Below are positions 6,981-15,319 of a DNA stretch of 64,000 nucleotides, piece after piece. The stretch is taken from contig DATGZH010000051.1 of assembly GCA_035297265.1 (NCBI GenBank), positions 41,052 to 105,051 on the forward strand, written 5' to 3'. A program made the translations under genes and the position numbers. Source of the stretch: DATGZH01 sp035297265. Lineage in GTDB: Bacteria; Actinomycetota; Acidimicrobiia; Acidimicrobiales; RAAP-2. The notes beneath the pieces were generated by a model. It was not told the origin of the DNA, did no database searches, and saw nothing but the letters and a program-made list of their open reading frames with translations. The stretch's first letter is position 1; the number at the start of each line of letters is the position of its first letter.

Positions 6981-9900
6981 ATGTTCCTGAAGTCCCTCAG
7001 CATGAAGGGGTTCAAGTCCTTCGCCGACCCCACCGTGCTGGAGTTCGAGCCGGGCATCACCGTGGTGGTCGGCCCGAACGGGAGCGGCAAGTCCAACGTT
7101 GTCGACGCCGTGACCTGGGTCCTCGGGGCCCAGGGGCCGAGGGCGCTGCGCTCCCAGAAGATGGAGGACGTCATCTTCGCCGGCACCTCCACCCGGCCCG
7201 CGCTCGGCCGGGCTGAGGTCTCGCTCACGATCGACAACTCCTCGGCCAAGTTGCCGATCGACATGGCCGAGGTGACGATCAGCCGGACCCTCTTCCGCTC
7301 AGGCGACTCCGAGTACGCCATCAACGGGGTGCCCTGCCGGCTCCTCGACATCCAGGACCTGCTGTCCGACACCGGGGTGGGCCGCCAGCAGCACATGATC
7401 GTGGGGCAGGGCCAGCTGGACACGATCCTGAACGCCCGGCCCGAGGACCGTCGGGCGATCATCGAGGAGGCGGCCGGGGTGCTGAAGCACCGCCGCCGGC
7501 GGGAGCGGGCCGAGCGCCGGCTCGCCGCCACCCAGGAGAACCTCGAACGACTCGGTGACCTCGTGCGCGAGGTGCGCCGGCAGATCCGGCCGCTCGAGCG
7601 CCAGGCCAAGGCGGCCCGGTCCCACGCCGCCCTCGCCGAGGAGCTGCTCTCGCTCCGGCGCTACCTGGCGGGTGAGGAGCTCGCCAGCCTGGCCGAGCGG
7701 CACCGGGTGGCGACCGAGGCCCTCACGGCCATCCGCGGGGACGAAGGTCAGCTGCAGGCGCGGCTGCGCGAGCTCGACGAGGCGGCGACGGCCACCACGG
7801 CCGAGCTCTCGTCGCGTCGGGAGGAGGACCTGGCGGCGGCGCTCGGGAGGGTGCGCTCCCTCGTCGAGCGGACCCGCGGTACGGCCGGCGTGGTGCGGGA
7901 GCGCCAGCGGGCCCTTGCCGCGGCCATGGACGCGGCGGCCGACGTCGATGTCGTCTCCACGCTCGAGTCCGAGGGGGCCCGGCTGGCCGCCGAACTGGCC
8001 GCGGCCGACGAGGAAACCGCCGGCCTCGACCCCGAGCGTTCGGCCCTCACCAGCGCCGAGGCCCGCCTGCTCGGCGACGAACGGTCCCACGCCGAGCGCT
8101 TCGGCAGCGCGGCGGAGCTCCGCCAGGCCGAGGAGTCGTTGGTCGCGGTGCGCGGCCGGGCCGAGGTCCTGCGACGCTCGGTCGAACGGGACCGCCAGGC
8201 GCTCACGTCCCTCCACCAGCGGATCGAGTCGCTCGAGCAGCGGGGAGGGGAGCTGGCCGTCGAGCTCGAGGGGCTCGAGCGCCGGGCCGCGGAGCTGGAA
8301 GGGGAGGGCCACCGCCTCGAGGAGGCCGCGGGCAGCCGGGACGTCGCGATGCGAGAGGCCGAGCGCCGAGCCGGCGCCGCCGAGCGGGCGGCCCGGGAGG
8401 CCGAGGCGGCCAGGCACCGCAGTGCCGCCCGGCAGGAGACCCTGGCGCGGACCCTCCGGGAGCTGGAGGGTGCCGCGGGGCGCGAGGCAGCCGCCGGGGT
8501 GGACGGTGTCGTCGGTGCCCTCGTCGACCTCGTCGAGATCGATGAGGGATGGGAGGCGGCCTTCGAGGCCGCGGCCGGCGCGCTCGTCGCCGCGATGGTC
8601 GTCGAGGGACCGGAGCCCGCCCGACGCATTCTCGGCCGCTGGGAGCGCGAGGGGGCGACCGGAGCCGTGCTGGCCGCCGGCCGGCGGTCCGTCGATCACA
8701 CCGACCTCTCGGCGCTGCCGACGGGCGAGCCCGTGCGCACGCACGTCCGGGCCCGGCGCGGCTCGGCCGCCGTCGACGCGGCGTTGGACGCCCTCGTCGG
8801 CAACGCCGTGCGCGTCGGTGGCTGGGAGGCCGCCGTCGACCTCTCGCTCGACCGACCGGACCTCGTCGTCGTGACCCCCCACGGCGACCGCTTCGCCGCC
8901 AGCGGCTGGCGCCTGCGGTCGGCGCGCCCGGTCGTCACGGCGAGCGCGCTCGAGGAGGCCACCCGCGACGCCTCGACCAAGCAGGCGGCGGCCGACAGGG
9001 AGAGCGCCGCCCATGCAGCGGCCCGAGCCGAGCTGGACGAGGCTCGGCGGCTCGCCGCCGAGGCCAACCGGGCCGTGGACCGCCACGCCGTGGCGATGAG
9101 TGCGATCGACACCGAAGCCGCCCGGGCGGCAGGGGACCGAGAGCGGGTGGCCGCCGAACTGACCTCGGCCCGAGCGGCGCTCGCCGAGGCCGACCGGGCC
9201 TCAGCCGACGACCTGCAGGCCCTCGCCGCCCTGGAGGACGACCTACCGACGCTGGCCGCCACCCGCGACGCCGCGGCGGAGCGGGCCACCGGCGAGACCG
9301 AGGCGGCGTCGGCCCTCGAGGAGCGTCGGGCGGAGCTGGCGGGCCAGACCCGTGACATCGAGGTGCGCGCCGCGGCGCTGGCGGAGCGGCGTCGGGTGCT
9401 GACCGAGCGCCAGGCCGAGGTCGAGCGACGACTGGTCGGCCACGCCGAGGAGCGGGCAGAGGCCGCGGCCCGCCGTGAGCGCCTCGAGGCCGACGGTCGG
9501 GCCCTCGGCCGGCTGGAGGATCTGGTCGTACGTGAGCGGGAGCGGCTGGAAGGCGTCGCCGCCTGGCTGGAGCGCGACTACCGGGAGCAGGTGGACGCGG
9601 TGCGGGCCGGGGCGGAGCGACTGGAGGAGCTGCGCAACGAGCGGTCGGGCGTCGAGCGTCGGCTGGACGAGGCGCGAGAGCGGAGCAGGGGCCTCGACCT
9701 CGAGGCGGCCGAGGTCGTGCTCCGCACCGACACCCTGGTCGAGACGATCCGGCGTGACCTCGACGCCGAGCCGGTCGAGCTGGCCTCGATGTCCTGTCCC
9801 GAGCTCCCAGAGGGGTCGACGCCGGCCGAGCAGGCCGCCCGGCTCGACGAGCAGCTGGCCAAACTCGGCCCCGTGAACCCGCTGGCCCTGGAGGAGCTCT

Positions 9901-10481
9901 CGGTGCTGGAGGAGCGCCACCGCGAGCTGGATCTTCAGGTGGGCGACGTTCGCAGCGCCCGGCGGGACCTGCAGGAGGTCGTGCGGACGCTCGACGAGGA
10001 GATCATGACGTCGTTCGCCTCAGCCGCGGCCGACGTGAACGAGCACTTCTCGTCGCTCGTCACGATGCTCTTCCCCGGTGGCACGGGTCGCATGGTGCTG
10101 ACCGATCCCGCCGACCTTCTGAACACCGGGGTCGAGATCGAGGTGCGGCCCATGGGTCGCAACGTCCGACGCGTGTCGCTCCTGTCGGGCGGTGAGCGGT
10201 CCCTCGCCGCTCTCGCCTTCCTGTTCGCCGTCTTCCGCAGCCGCCCGTCGCCCTTCTACCTCATGGACGAGGTGGAGGCGGCTCTCGACGACGTCAACCT
10301 CCACCGGTTCCTCGACCTCGTGCACGAGTTCCGCGAGGAGGCCCAGCTGATCATCGTGAGCCACCAGAAGCGCACGATGGAGACGGGCGACGCCCTCTAC
10401 GGGGTGACCATGAAGCCCGGCGGGTCGTCCCAGGTCGTGAGCCAGAAGGTGGCCCGGGAGCCCGAGGCCGCGGCCTCGTAG
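6981..10481 (+). CDS. smc: Chromosome segregation protein SMC
   Basis: 1166 residues, normal SMC length. The N-terminal ATPase half has Walker A GPNGSGKS at about residues 32-39 and a Q-loop region GRQQHMIVGQGQLDTIL. Long Ala/Glu/Arg-rich coiled coils flank a central hinge (about residues 500-660, around AAVDAALDALVGNAVRVGG). The C-terminal half carries the signature LLSGGERSLAALAFLFA and Walker B FYLMDEVEAALDD. The protein forms a DNA-loop-extruding dimer with ScpA/ScpB to compact and segregate the chromosome; scpA/B are not in this window. ATG 6981 is chosen because the SMC fold begins there (MFLKSLSMKGFKSF) and a TAnnnT box lies just upstream. Neighbouring ftsY and ffh match the usual actinobacterial order. 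Confidence 0.97.
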   Translation: MFLKSLSMKGFKSFADPTVLEFEPGITVVVGPNGSGKSNVVDAVTWVLGAQGPRALRSQKMEDVIFAGTSTRPALGRAEVSLTIDNSSAKLPIDMAEVTISRTLFRSGDSEYAINGVPCRLLDIQDLLSDTGVGRQQHMIVGQGQLDTILNARPEDRRAIIEEAAGVLKHRRRRERAERRLAATQENLERLGDLVREVRRQIRPLERQAKAARSHAALAEELLSLRRYLAGEELASLAERHRVATEALTAIRGDEGQLQARLRELDEAATATTAELSSRREEDLAAALGRVRSLVERTRGTAGVVRERQRALAAAMDAAADVDVVSTLESEGARLAAELAAADEETAGLDPERSALTSAEARLLGDERSHAERFGSAAELRQAEESLVAVRGRAEVLRRSVERDRQALTSLHQRIESLEQRGGELAVELEGLERRAAELEGEGHRLEEAAGSRDVAMREAERRAGAAERAAREAEAARHRSAARQETLARTLRELEGAAGREAAAGVDGVVGALVDLVEIDEGWEAAFEAAAGALVAAMVVEGPEPARRILGRWEREGATGAVLAAGRRSVDHTDLSALPTGEPVRTHVRARRGSAAVDAALDALVGNAVRVGGWEAAVDLSLDRPDLVVVTPHGDRFAASGWRLRSARPVVTASALEEATRDASTKQAAADRESAAHAAARAELDEARRLAAEANRAVDRHAVAMSAIDTEAARAAGDRERVAAELTSARAALAEADRASADDLQALAALEDDLPTLAATRDAAAERATGETEAASALEERRAELAGQTRDIEVRAAALAERRRVLTERQAEVERRLVGHAEERAEAAARRERLEADGRALGRLEDLVVRERERLEGVAAWLERDYREQVDAVRAGAERLEELRNERSGVERRLDEARERSRGLDLEAAEVVLRTDTLVETIRRDLDAEPVELASMSCPELPEGSTPAEQAARLDEQLAKLGPVNPLALEELSVLEERHRELDLQVGDVRSARRDLQEVVRTLDEEIMTSFASAAADVNEHFSSLVTMLFPGGTGRMVLTDPADLLNTGVEIEVRPMGRNVRRVSLLSGGERSLAALAFLFAVFRSRPSPFYLMDEVEAALDDVNLHRFLDLVHEFREEAQLIIVSHQKRTMETGDALYGVTMKPGGSSQVVSQKVAREPEAAAS

Positions 10482-10492
10482 CTCAGCCGCGC

Positions 10493-10723
10493 TCAGTCCC
10501 TGGAGGCCAGGCCGAGCTGGCGACGGATGACGTTGGCTGGCGGCTCGATCTGCGCCGCGTCGTGGTGGAAGTGGGCCAACCAGGACGCGATGTCCGCGCT
10601 GGTCGCCGGCCCGCGCTCGAGGTCGCCGGCCACGGGAGAGAGCAGGTTGGCCAGCCGGTTGATCTCGGCGCGGAGCGAGGTTGGCCAGCGCTGTCGGAGG
10701 AACTCACCGCGCAGCTGGGTCAT
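10493..10723 (-). CDS. Hypothetical protein, or 3' half of a frameshifted secreted protein
   Basis: 76 residues, helical and soluble (FLRQRWPTSLRAEINRLANL). Its ATG overlaps the stop of the preceding minus-strand frame by four bases (ATGA, 10720-10723), as in coupled genes. However, reading this frame upstream of the ATG gives natural-looking sequence (PALASAMTQLRGEF), which continues well from the preceding frame. The two may therefore be one ~150-residue secreted protein split by a frameshift. No family recognised. Confidence 0.45.
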   Translation of the reverse strand: MTQLRGEFLRQRWPTSLRAEINRLANLLSPVAGDLERGPATSADIASWLAHFHHDAAQIEPPANVIRRQLGLASRD

Positions 10724-10953
10724 CGCCGAAGCGAGGGCCGGGCATCCGCCGTCACCTGCGAGGGCGGCGTGTGGCCGTTCCAGGAGCGCAGCTCCACCTC
10801 GAAGTTCTCCACCGCCGTGTCCTCCCTGCCCGCGTCGGCCAGGTAGTGGCGCACGACGGCGGTGGAGTACACGGGGGAACGAGAGCCGGTGCTCGCACCC
10901 GCCGCCCCGCCGGCCAGCGCGGCGGCACTGGCTACGACGAGAGCGACGAGCAT
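10720..10953 (-). CDS. Small secreted hypothetical protein, possibly truncated by frameshift
   Basis: 77 residues from ATG 10953. The N terminus is a signal peptide (MLVALVVASAAALAGGAAGAS). The short mature part (VYSTAVVRHYLADAGREDTA...) ends in an Arg-rich tail (PSLRR) just where the next frame begins, which is where a frameshift would produce a spurious end. It lies on the opposite strand between smc and ftsY, and its start is about 110 bases from the ftsY start, so the two diverge. No function assigned. Confidence 0.45.
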   Translation of the reverse strand: MLVALVVASAAALAGGAAGASTGSRSPVYSTAVVRHYLADAGREDTAVENFEVELRSWNGHTPPSQVTADARPSLRR

Positions 10954-11049
10954 CGTGGCGCGGCGGGGATACAAGGGAAGCGCCACGCCTGTACTACGCA
11001 CCTGGCCGGCCACCGGATTGGCCCGGGGCCGGTGTCCAGGTGTCCCCGA

Positions 11050-11055
11050 TAGGCT
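11050..11055 (+). promoter_or_regulatory. TAnnnT box upstream of ftsY
   Basis: TAGGCT ends nine bases before the ftsY ATG, with no ribosome binding site between; a leaderless start is likely. Confidence 0.5.
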
Positions 11056-11064
11056 CGGCCGACC

Positions 11065-12318
11065 ATGACCGCCGTCTTGATCATCGTGTCCGTGCTGCTC
11101 CTCGTCCTTGTCGTCGGGGCGGCCTACGCCACGGTCACTCGGGCCCGCCGCCGGACCTTCGAGGAGGAGGCGGAGGAGACCGCAGCCGCCGGAAGGGGCG
11201 GTGCCAGAACGGCCGTCAAAGAGGCCCCGCCGCCGGTCGCCGCGCCCGAGGAGGCCCCGCCCGAGGCCGCACCGGCGGTCGAGGAGGCCGCCCCGCCGAC
11301 CGGTCCACCACGCCTGGCCGAGCGGCTCGGGAAGACGCGTGGCCTCATCGCCGGCTACCTGGGGAAGGTCCGCTCCCGGGGCTCGGTCGACGCGGCGACG
11401 TGGGACGATCTCGAAGAGGCGCTGCTCCGGGCCGACGTCGGGGTGGCCACGACCCAGGCGCTGCTCGAGGACCTGCGCAGCCGGGTGGTGAGCCGCGAGC
11501 TGAGCGGGCCCGACGAGGTGCTCCTCGCCCTCCGGGGCGACCTCGTGGCCCTCCTGTCGGAGCCGGGCGAGCGGCACCACGAGCACCTGGCCGTGCCGGC
11601 CGACCTGGCGGAGGAGGCCGCCCTCGACGAAGGGGAGGGCGAGGTCCACCACCACCTCCACCACGGCGAGACGACCGGACGGGAGTTGCGCTTCGACGAC
11701 GAGCCGGGGGTGACGAACGTGTGGCTCTTCGTCGGCGTGAACGGCGTCGGGAAGACCACCACGATCGGCAAGGTCGCCCGACAGCAGGTGGCCGACGGTC
11801 GCTCCGTGCTCCTGGCGGCCGGCGACACCTTCCGGGCCGCCGCTGGCGAGCAGCTGGCCCGTTGGGGCGACCGGGTGGGGGCCGAGATCGTGCGAGGGGC
11901 CGAGGGTGGCGACCCGAGCGCCATCGTGTTCGACGCGGTCCAGCGGGCCTCGGCCCGGGGCAACGACCTCGTGCTCGCCGACACCGCCGGCCGCCTCCAC
12001 ACGAAGGTCAACCTCATCGAGGAGCTGAAGAAGATCCGTCGGGTGGCCGAGCGTCCCCCGGGTCGGGTGACCGAGGTCCTCCTGGTCCTCGACGCGGTGA
12101 CCGGCCAGAACGGGCTGGTCCAGGCCCAGCAGTTCACCGAGGCGGTCGGGGTGACCGGGGTCGTCCTCACGAAGCTCGACGGCACCGCCAAGGGCGGCGT
12201 GGTGGTGGCCATCCAGCGGGAGCTCGGCCTCCCGGTCAAGCTCGTCGGCCTCGGCGAGGGCCCCGACGACCTGGTCCCCTTCGACCCGGAGGAGTTCGTC
12301 GACGCGCTGATCGGGTGA
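11065..12318 (+). CDS. ftsY: Signal recognition particle receptor FtsY
   Basis: 417 residues. An N-terminal membrane helix (LIIVSVLLLVLVVGAAYA) is followed by an acidic, Pro/Ala-rich A region (to about residue 90). The NG domain then carries the P-loop GVNGVGKTTTIGK (about residues 223-235), DTAGR and TKLDGTAKGG. FtsY is the SRP GTPase that docks ribosome-nascent chain complexes at the membrane by pairing with Ffh, whose gene follows after 24 bases. The direct N-terminal membrane anchor is common in actinobacteria. A His-rich insert (HEHLAVPAD..HHHLHHGE, about residues 172-205) between the N and G regions is unusual. Confidence 0.97.
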   Translation: MTAVLIIVSVLLLVLVVGAAYATVTRARRRTFEEEAEETAAAGRGGARTAVKEAPPPVAAPEEAPPEAAPAVEEAAPPTGPPRLAERLGKTRGLIAGYLGKVRSRGSVDAATWDDLEEALLRADVGVATTQALLEDLRSRVVSRELSGPDEVLLALRGDLVALLSEPGERHHEHLAVPADLAEEAALDEGEGEVHHHLHHGETTGRELRFDDEPGVTNVWLFVGVNGVGKTTTIGKVARQQVADGRSVLLAAGDTFRAAAGEQLARWGDRVGAEIVRGAEGGDPSAIVFDAVQRASARGNDLVLADTAGRLHTKVNLIEELKKIRRVAERPPGRVTEVLLVLDAVTGQNGLVQAQQFTEAVGVTGVVLTKLDGTAKGGVVVAIQRELGLPVKLVGLGEGPDDLVPFDPEEFVDALIG

Positions 12319-12326
12319 AGGCCCGG

Positions 12327-12332
12327 TAGCCT
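12327..12332 (+). promoter_or_regulatory. TAnnnT box upstream of ffh
   Basis: TAGCCT lies between the ftsY stop and the ffh ATG, ten bases before the ATG. It suggests ffh has its own leaderless promoter in addition to readthrough from ftsY. Confidence 0.45.
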
Positions 12333-12342
12333 GGACTCCCGC

Positions 12343-13908
12343 ATGTTCGACACCCTCTCCGACCGTCTTGAGCGCATCGCCGGCCGCCTGCGCAGCCGTG
12401 GCCGCCTGAACGACGCCGACCTCGACGAGGCACTGCGCGAGATCCGCACGGCGCTGCTCGAGGCCGACGTCGAGCTCGGTGTGGTGCGCAGCTTCACCGA
12501 GTCGGTGCGGGCCCGCTGCTCGGACGAGGTCCTCTCGAAGAGCCTCACGCCGGGCCAGCAGGTGGTGAAGGCGGTCCACGAGGAGCTGGTCGAGGTGCTC
12601 GGCGGGGAGCCGCTGAAGATCACGTACGCCTCGAAGCCCCCGACGGTCGTCCTCCTTGCTGGCCTACAGGGTTCGGGCAAGACGACGACCTCGGCCAAGC
12701 TGGCCCTCTGGTGGAAGCAGCAGGGCCGCCACCCGCTGCTCGTGGCGGCCGACTTGCAGCGCCCCGCCGCCGTCGAGCAGCTGAAGGTGCTCGGCGAGCA
12801 GGCTGGGGTGACCGTGTTCAGCCAGGCCGGCGACCCGGTGAGCGTGGCCGCCGCCGGCGTCGAAGAGGCCCGCCGGATCGGCCGTGACCTGTGCGTGATC
12901 GACACCGCGGGCCGCCTGGCGATCGACGCCGAGCTCATGGACGAGGTGCGACGCATCTCCCAGGTCACGTCGCCCCATTACACGTTCCTCGTCGTCGACG
13001 CCATGACCGGCCAGGACGCCGTGGCCACCGCCACCGCCTTCCACGAGACCCTCGCCCTCGACGGGGTCATCGTCACCAAGCTCGACGGCGACGCCCGCGG
13101 TGGCGCAGCGCTCTCGGTGAAGGGCGTGGTCGGCCGGCCCATCGTGTTCGCGTCCACCGGGGAGAAGCTCGGCGACTTCGACCTCTTCCATCCCGACCGG
13201 ATGGCCGACCGCATCCTCGGGATGGGCGACGTCCTCACCCTCATCGAGCAGGCCGAGCGGACGATGGACCGCGACGTGGTCGAGCGCTCGGCTGGTCGCA
13301 TGATGGAGGGCCGCTTCACCCTCGAGGACTTCCTGGAGCAGCTCCAGCAGGTGAAGAAGCTGGGATCGCTCGGCGGCATCATGAAGCTGCTCCCCGGCAT
13401 GTCGAAGGACCTCCGTCAGGCGGCCGACCAGATCGACGACCGTGAGATCGGCCGGGTCGAGGCCATGATCCGCTCCATGACCGCCGAGGAGCGACTCAAC
13501 CCGACCGTGATCGACGGCTCGCGGCGCACCCGCATCGCCCGGGGGAGCGGCACGACCACCCAGGACGTGAACCAGCTGCTGAAGCAGTTCCGGGAGATGC
13601 AGAAGATGATGAAGGGCCTGGGGGCCGGCGGCGCCCTCCCGGGGATGCCGGCCATGGGCGGTGGTCGCCTGGGCGGCCTGCTGGGCGGGCGCCGGTCCCT
13701 CCCCGACCTCTCGTCCCTCGGGGGGGCGGGCAGCGACGGCGACCTGGCCGCGCTCATGGGCGAGATCGGCGGCTCCTCCGGCGGCCTCGAGGCCCTCGGC
13801 GTCGGGGTGGGGGCGGGACGCCCGACGGCGGGCGGGGCCAAGACCTCCCGGAGCGGCGGCAAGAAGAAGAAGAAGGGCGGTCGGGTCACCCCGCCGAAGC
13901 GCAGGTGA
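12343..13908 (+). CDS. ffh: Signal recognition particle protein Ffh
   Basis: 521 residues. An N domain is followed by a G domain with GLQGSGKTTTSAKLA (about residues 106-120), DTAGRLAID and TKLDGDARGGAALS. The Met-rich M domain (FREMQKMMKGLGAGG and the GMPAMGGG region) binds 4.5S RNA and signal sequences. It partners FtsY to deliver membrane proteins cotranslationally. The C terminus has a long Gly/Ser-rich tail ending KKKKKGGRVTPPKRR, longer and more basic than usual, probably contacting RNA. The SRP RNA gene is not visible in this window. Confidence 0.97.
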   Translation: MFDTLSDRLERIAGRLRSRGRLNDADLDEALREIRTALLEADVELGVVRSFTESVRARCSDEVLSKSLTPGQQVVKAVHEELVEVLGGEPLKITYASKPPTVVLLAGLQGSGKTTTSAKLALWWKQQGRHPLLVAADLQRPAAVEQLKVLGEQAGVTVFSQAGDPVSVAAAGVEEARRIGRDLCVIDTAGRLAIDAELMDEVRRISQVTSPHYTFLVVDAMTGQDAVATATAFHETLALDGVIVTKLDGDARGGAALSVKGVVGRPIVFASTGEKLGDFDLFHPDRMADRILGMGDVLTLIEQAERTMDRDVVERSAGRMMEGRFTLEDFLEQLQQVKKLGSLGGIMKLLPGMSKDLRQAADQIDDREIGRVEAMIRSMTAEERLNPTVIDGSRRTRIARGSGTTTQDVNQLLKQFREMQKMMKGLGAGGALPGMPAMGGGRLGGLLGGRRSLPDLSSLGGAGSDGDLAALMGEIGGSSGGLEALGVGVGAGRPTAGGAKTSRSGGKKKKKGGRVTPPKRR

Positions 13909-13919
13909 GCCGGTCCGCC

Positions 13920-13945
13920 GGGCCGGATCGGCGCTCGCCCGGCCC
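13920..13945 (+). terminator. GC-rich hairpin after ffh
   Basis: GGGCCGG (13920-13926) can pair with CCGGCCC (13939-13945) around a 12-base loop, 12 bases after the ffh stop. There is no T-tract, so it is at best a weak or factor-assisted terminator before the rpsP promoter. Confidence 0.3.
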
Positions 13946-13973
13946 TCGTGAGCCGGGCACCGTCGAGACCTGC

Positions 13974-13979
13974 GACAAT
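13974..13979 (+). promoter_or_regulatory. -10-like box of the rpsP operon
   Basis: GACAAT resembles the -10 consensus and lies about 38 bases upstream of the rpsP GTG, leaving room for a short leader that contains the AGGAG ribosome binding site at 14005-14010. Confidence 0.4.
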
Positions 13980-14017
13980 GGACCCTCGATGAGACGAACT
14001 GAACAGGAGTCAGGCAC

Positions 14018-14302
14018 GTGGCAGTGAAGCTCCGCCTGGTGCGGATGGGCAAGAAGAAGCAGCCGACCTACCGGGTGGTGGCGGCCGACAGCCGGTCGCC
14101 CCGCGACGGCCGCTTCCTCGAGATCGTCGGGACCTACGCCCCCCGCGGGCGTTCCACCGCCGAGCCCGACGCCGCCATCAACATCGACAACGCCAAGGCC
14201 GTCAAGTGGCTGACCCAGGGCGCCCAACCGACTGAACGGGTGGAGAAGCTGCTCCGGGCGTCGGGGGCCTGGGACGAGTTCACCGCGGCCAAGTCGAGAT
14301 GA
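14018..14302 (+). CDS. rpsP: 30S ribosomal protein bS16
   Basis: 94 residues, beginning at GTG 14018 seven bases after AGGAG. The sequence AVKLRLVRMGKKKQPTYRVV followed by DSRSPRDGRFLEIVGTY is the standard bS16 N terminus. The protein binds 16S rRNA during 30S assembly. First gene of the rpsP-KH-rimM-trmD-rplS unit; its last codon region overlaps the next ATG (ATGA). Confidence 0.98.
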   Translation: MAVKLRLVRMGKKKQPTYRVVAADSRSPRDGRFLEIVGTYAPRGRSTAEPDAAINIDNAKAVKWLTQGAQPTERVEKLLRASGAWDEFTAAKSR

Positions 14303-14781
14303 CCGAGCAGGAGAGCGACTACGTCGCCGGCGACATCAACACGGTGTCCGGCCCGGCGCCCACCGACCTCCAGGAGTCCGACGACTTCGACGAGGAGCTC
14401 GATGACGAGGAGCTCGACGACGAGGAGTTCGACGAGGAGGACGACGAGGAGGAGGACGACTTCTCCGACGACGACGTGAACGTCGTCGGTGCCGACGAGG
14501 ACGACGGTGTCGACGACATGGTCGGCAACCGGGCCGAGGCCTCGATGCCCACCTCCCTTCTCACCTTCCTCGCCCGAGCTCTGGCCGAGGAGCCCGACGC
14601 CGTCGTCGTCCAGACCGAGAGGCGCCAGGCTTCCGTCCGACTGCGCCTGCACGTGGCCCCCGACGACATGGGCCGCATCATCGGCCGACGTGGCCGGACG
14701 GCCCAGGCCATCCGGACCCTCGTGGGGGTGGCCGGAGCCCGCGACGGCGTGCAGACGAGCGTCGACATCGTCGACGACTGA
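14299..14781 (+). CDS. KH-domain RNA-binding protein (KhpA/YlqC type) with acidic extension
   Basis: 160 residues; the ATG overlaps the rpsP stop by four bases. The C-terminal ~80 residues are a KhpA-like KH domain, with GRIIGRRGRTAQAIRTL as the GxxG RNA-binding loop. KhpA normally is only about 75-80 residues and works with KhpB on small RNAs and cell division control. Here residues about 25-70 form an extremely acidic Asp/Glu tract (ELDDEELDDEEFDEEDDEEE), which could mimic nucleic acid or hold a basic partner. The tract is encoded by imperfect GAC/GAG repeats. The position between rpsP and rimM is the normal one for this gene. Confidence 0.9.
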   Translation: MTEQESDYVAGDINTVSGPAPTDLQESDDFDEELDDEELDDEEFDEEDDEEEDDFSDDDVNVVGADEDDGVDDMVGNRAEASMPTSLLTFLARALAEEPDAVVVQTERRQASVRLRLHVAPDDMGRIIGRRGRTAQAIRTLVGVAGARDGVQTSVDIVDD

Positions 14782-14862
14782 CGACCCACGACCGAGCACG
14801 ACACACCGGGCGCCGGGGAGGCCGCGGCTCCCGGCCCGTCGCCGGGCGGGCGGCTCGTCGAC

Positions 14863-15309
14863 GTGGCCCGGATCGTGAAGCCCCACGGCCTTCGGGGCGA
14901 GCTGGTCGTGGAGCGCTGGAGCGATCTCGACGAACGTCTGGCCCCGGGGTCGGCGCTCGTGAGCGACCTCGGGACGCTCGTGGTCGAGGAGAGCCGGCCC
15001 CACCAGGGCCGGGTGCTCGTGCGGTTGGAGGGTGTCGTCGACCGTGAGGGGGCCGAGCGGCTCCGGGGTCTCGTGCTGCGGGCCGAGCCCGCCGAGCAGG
15101 AGGGCGCGCTCTGGGTGGCCGACCTCGTCGGGGTCGAGGTCGTCGACACCGAGGGCCACCACCTCGGGACGGTCCAGGCGGTGGAGGCCAACCCGGCGAG
15201 CGACCTCCTCGTCCTCGAGGGCGGTGGTCTCGTCCCGCTGCGCTTCGTCGTGGACCACCAGCCGGGTCGCCGGGTCACGGTGGACATCCCCGAAGGGTTG
15301 CTCGAGTGA
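14863..15309 (+). CDS. rimM: Ribosome maturation factor RimM
   Basis: 148 residues from GTG 14863. The start VARIVKPHGLRGELVV is the typical RimM barrel opening, and the C-terminal PRC barrel follows (LWVADLVGVEVVDTEGHHLG). RimM helps 16S processing and binds uS19. The frame is open from the KH-gene stop (14781) without interruption, but contains no ATG, GTG or TTG before 14863, so a few residues common at the RimM N terminus may be absent or begin at a non-standard codon. Order rpsP-KH-rimM-trmD is conserved. Confidence 0.93.
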   Translation: MARIVKPHGLRGELVVERWSDLDERLAPGSALVSDLGTLVVEESRPHQGRVLVRLEGVVDREGAERLRGLVLRAEPAEQEGALWVADLVGVEVVDTEGHHLGTVQAVEANPASDLLVLEGGGLVPLRFVVDHQPGRRVTVDIPEGLLE

Positions 15310-15319
15310 CGGTGATGCC

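Noticed and set aside
14380..14465. GAC/GAG repeats within the KH gene as a possible microsatellite or CRISPR-like repeat
   Set aside because: They are in frame and encode the acidic tract, with no regular spacers.
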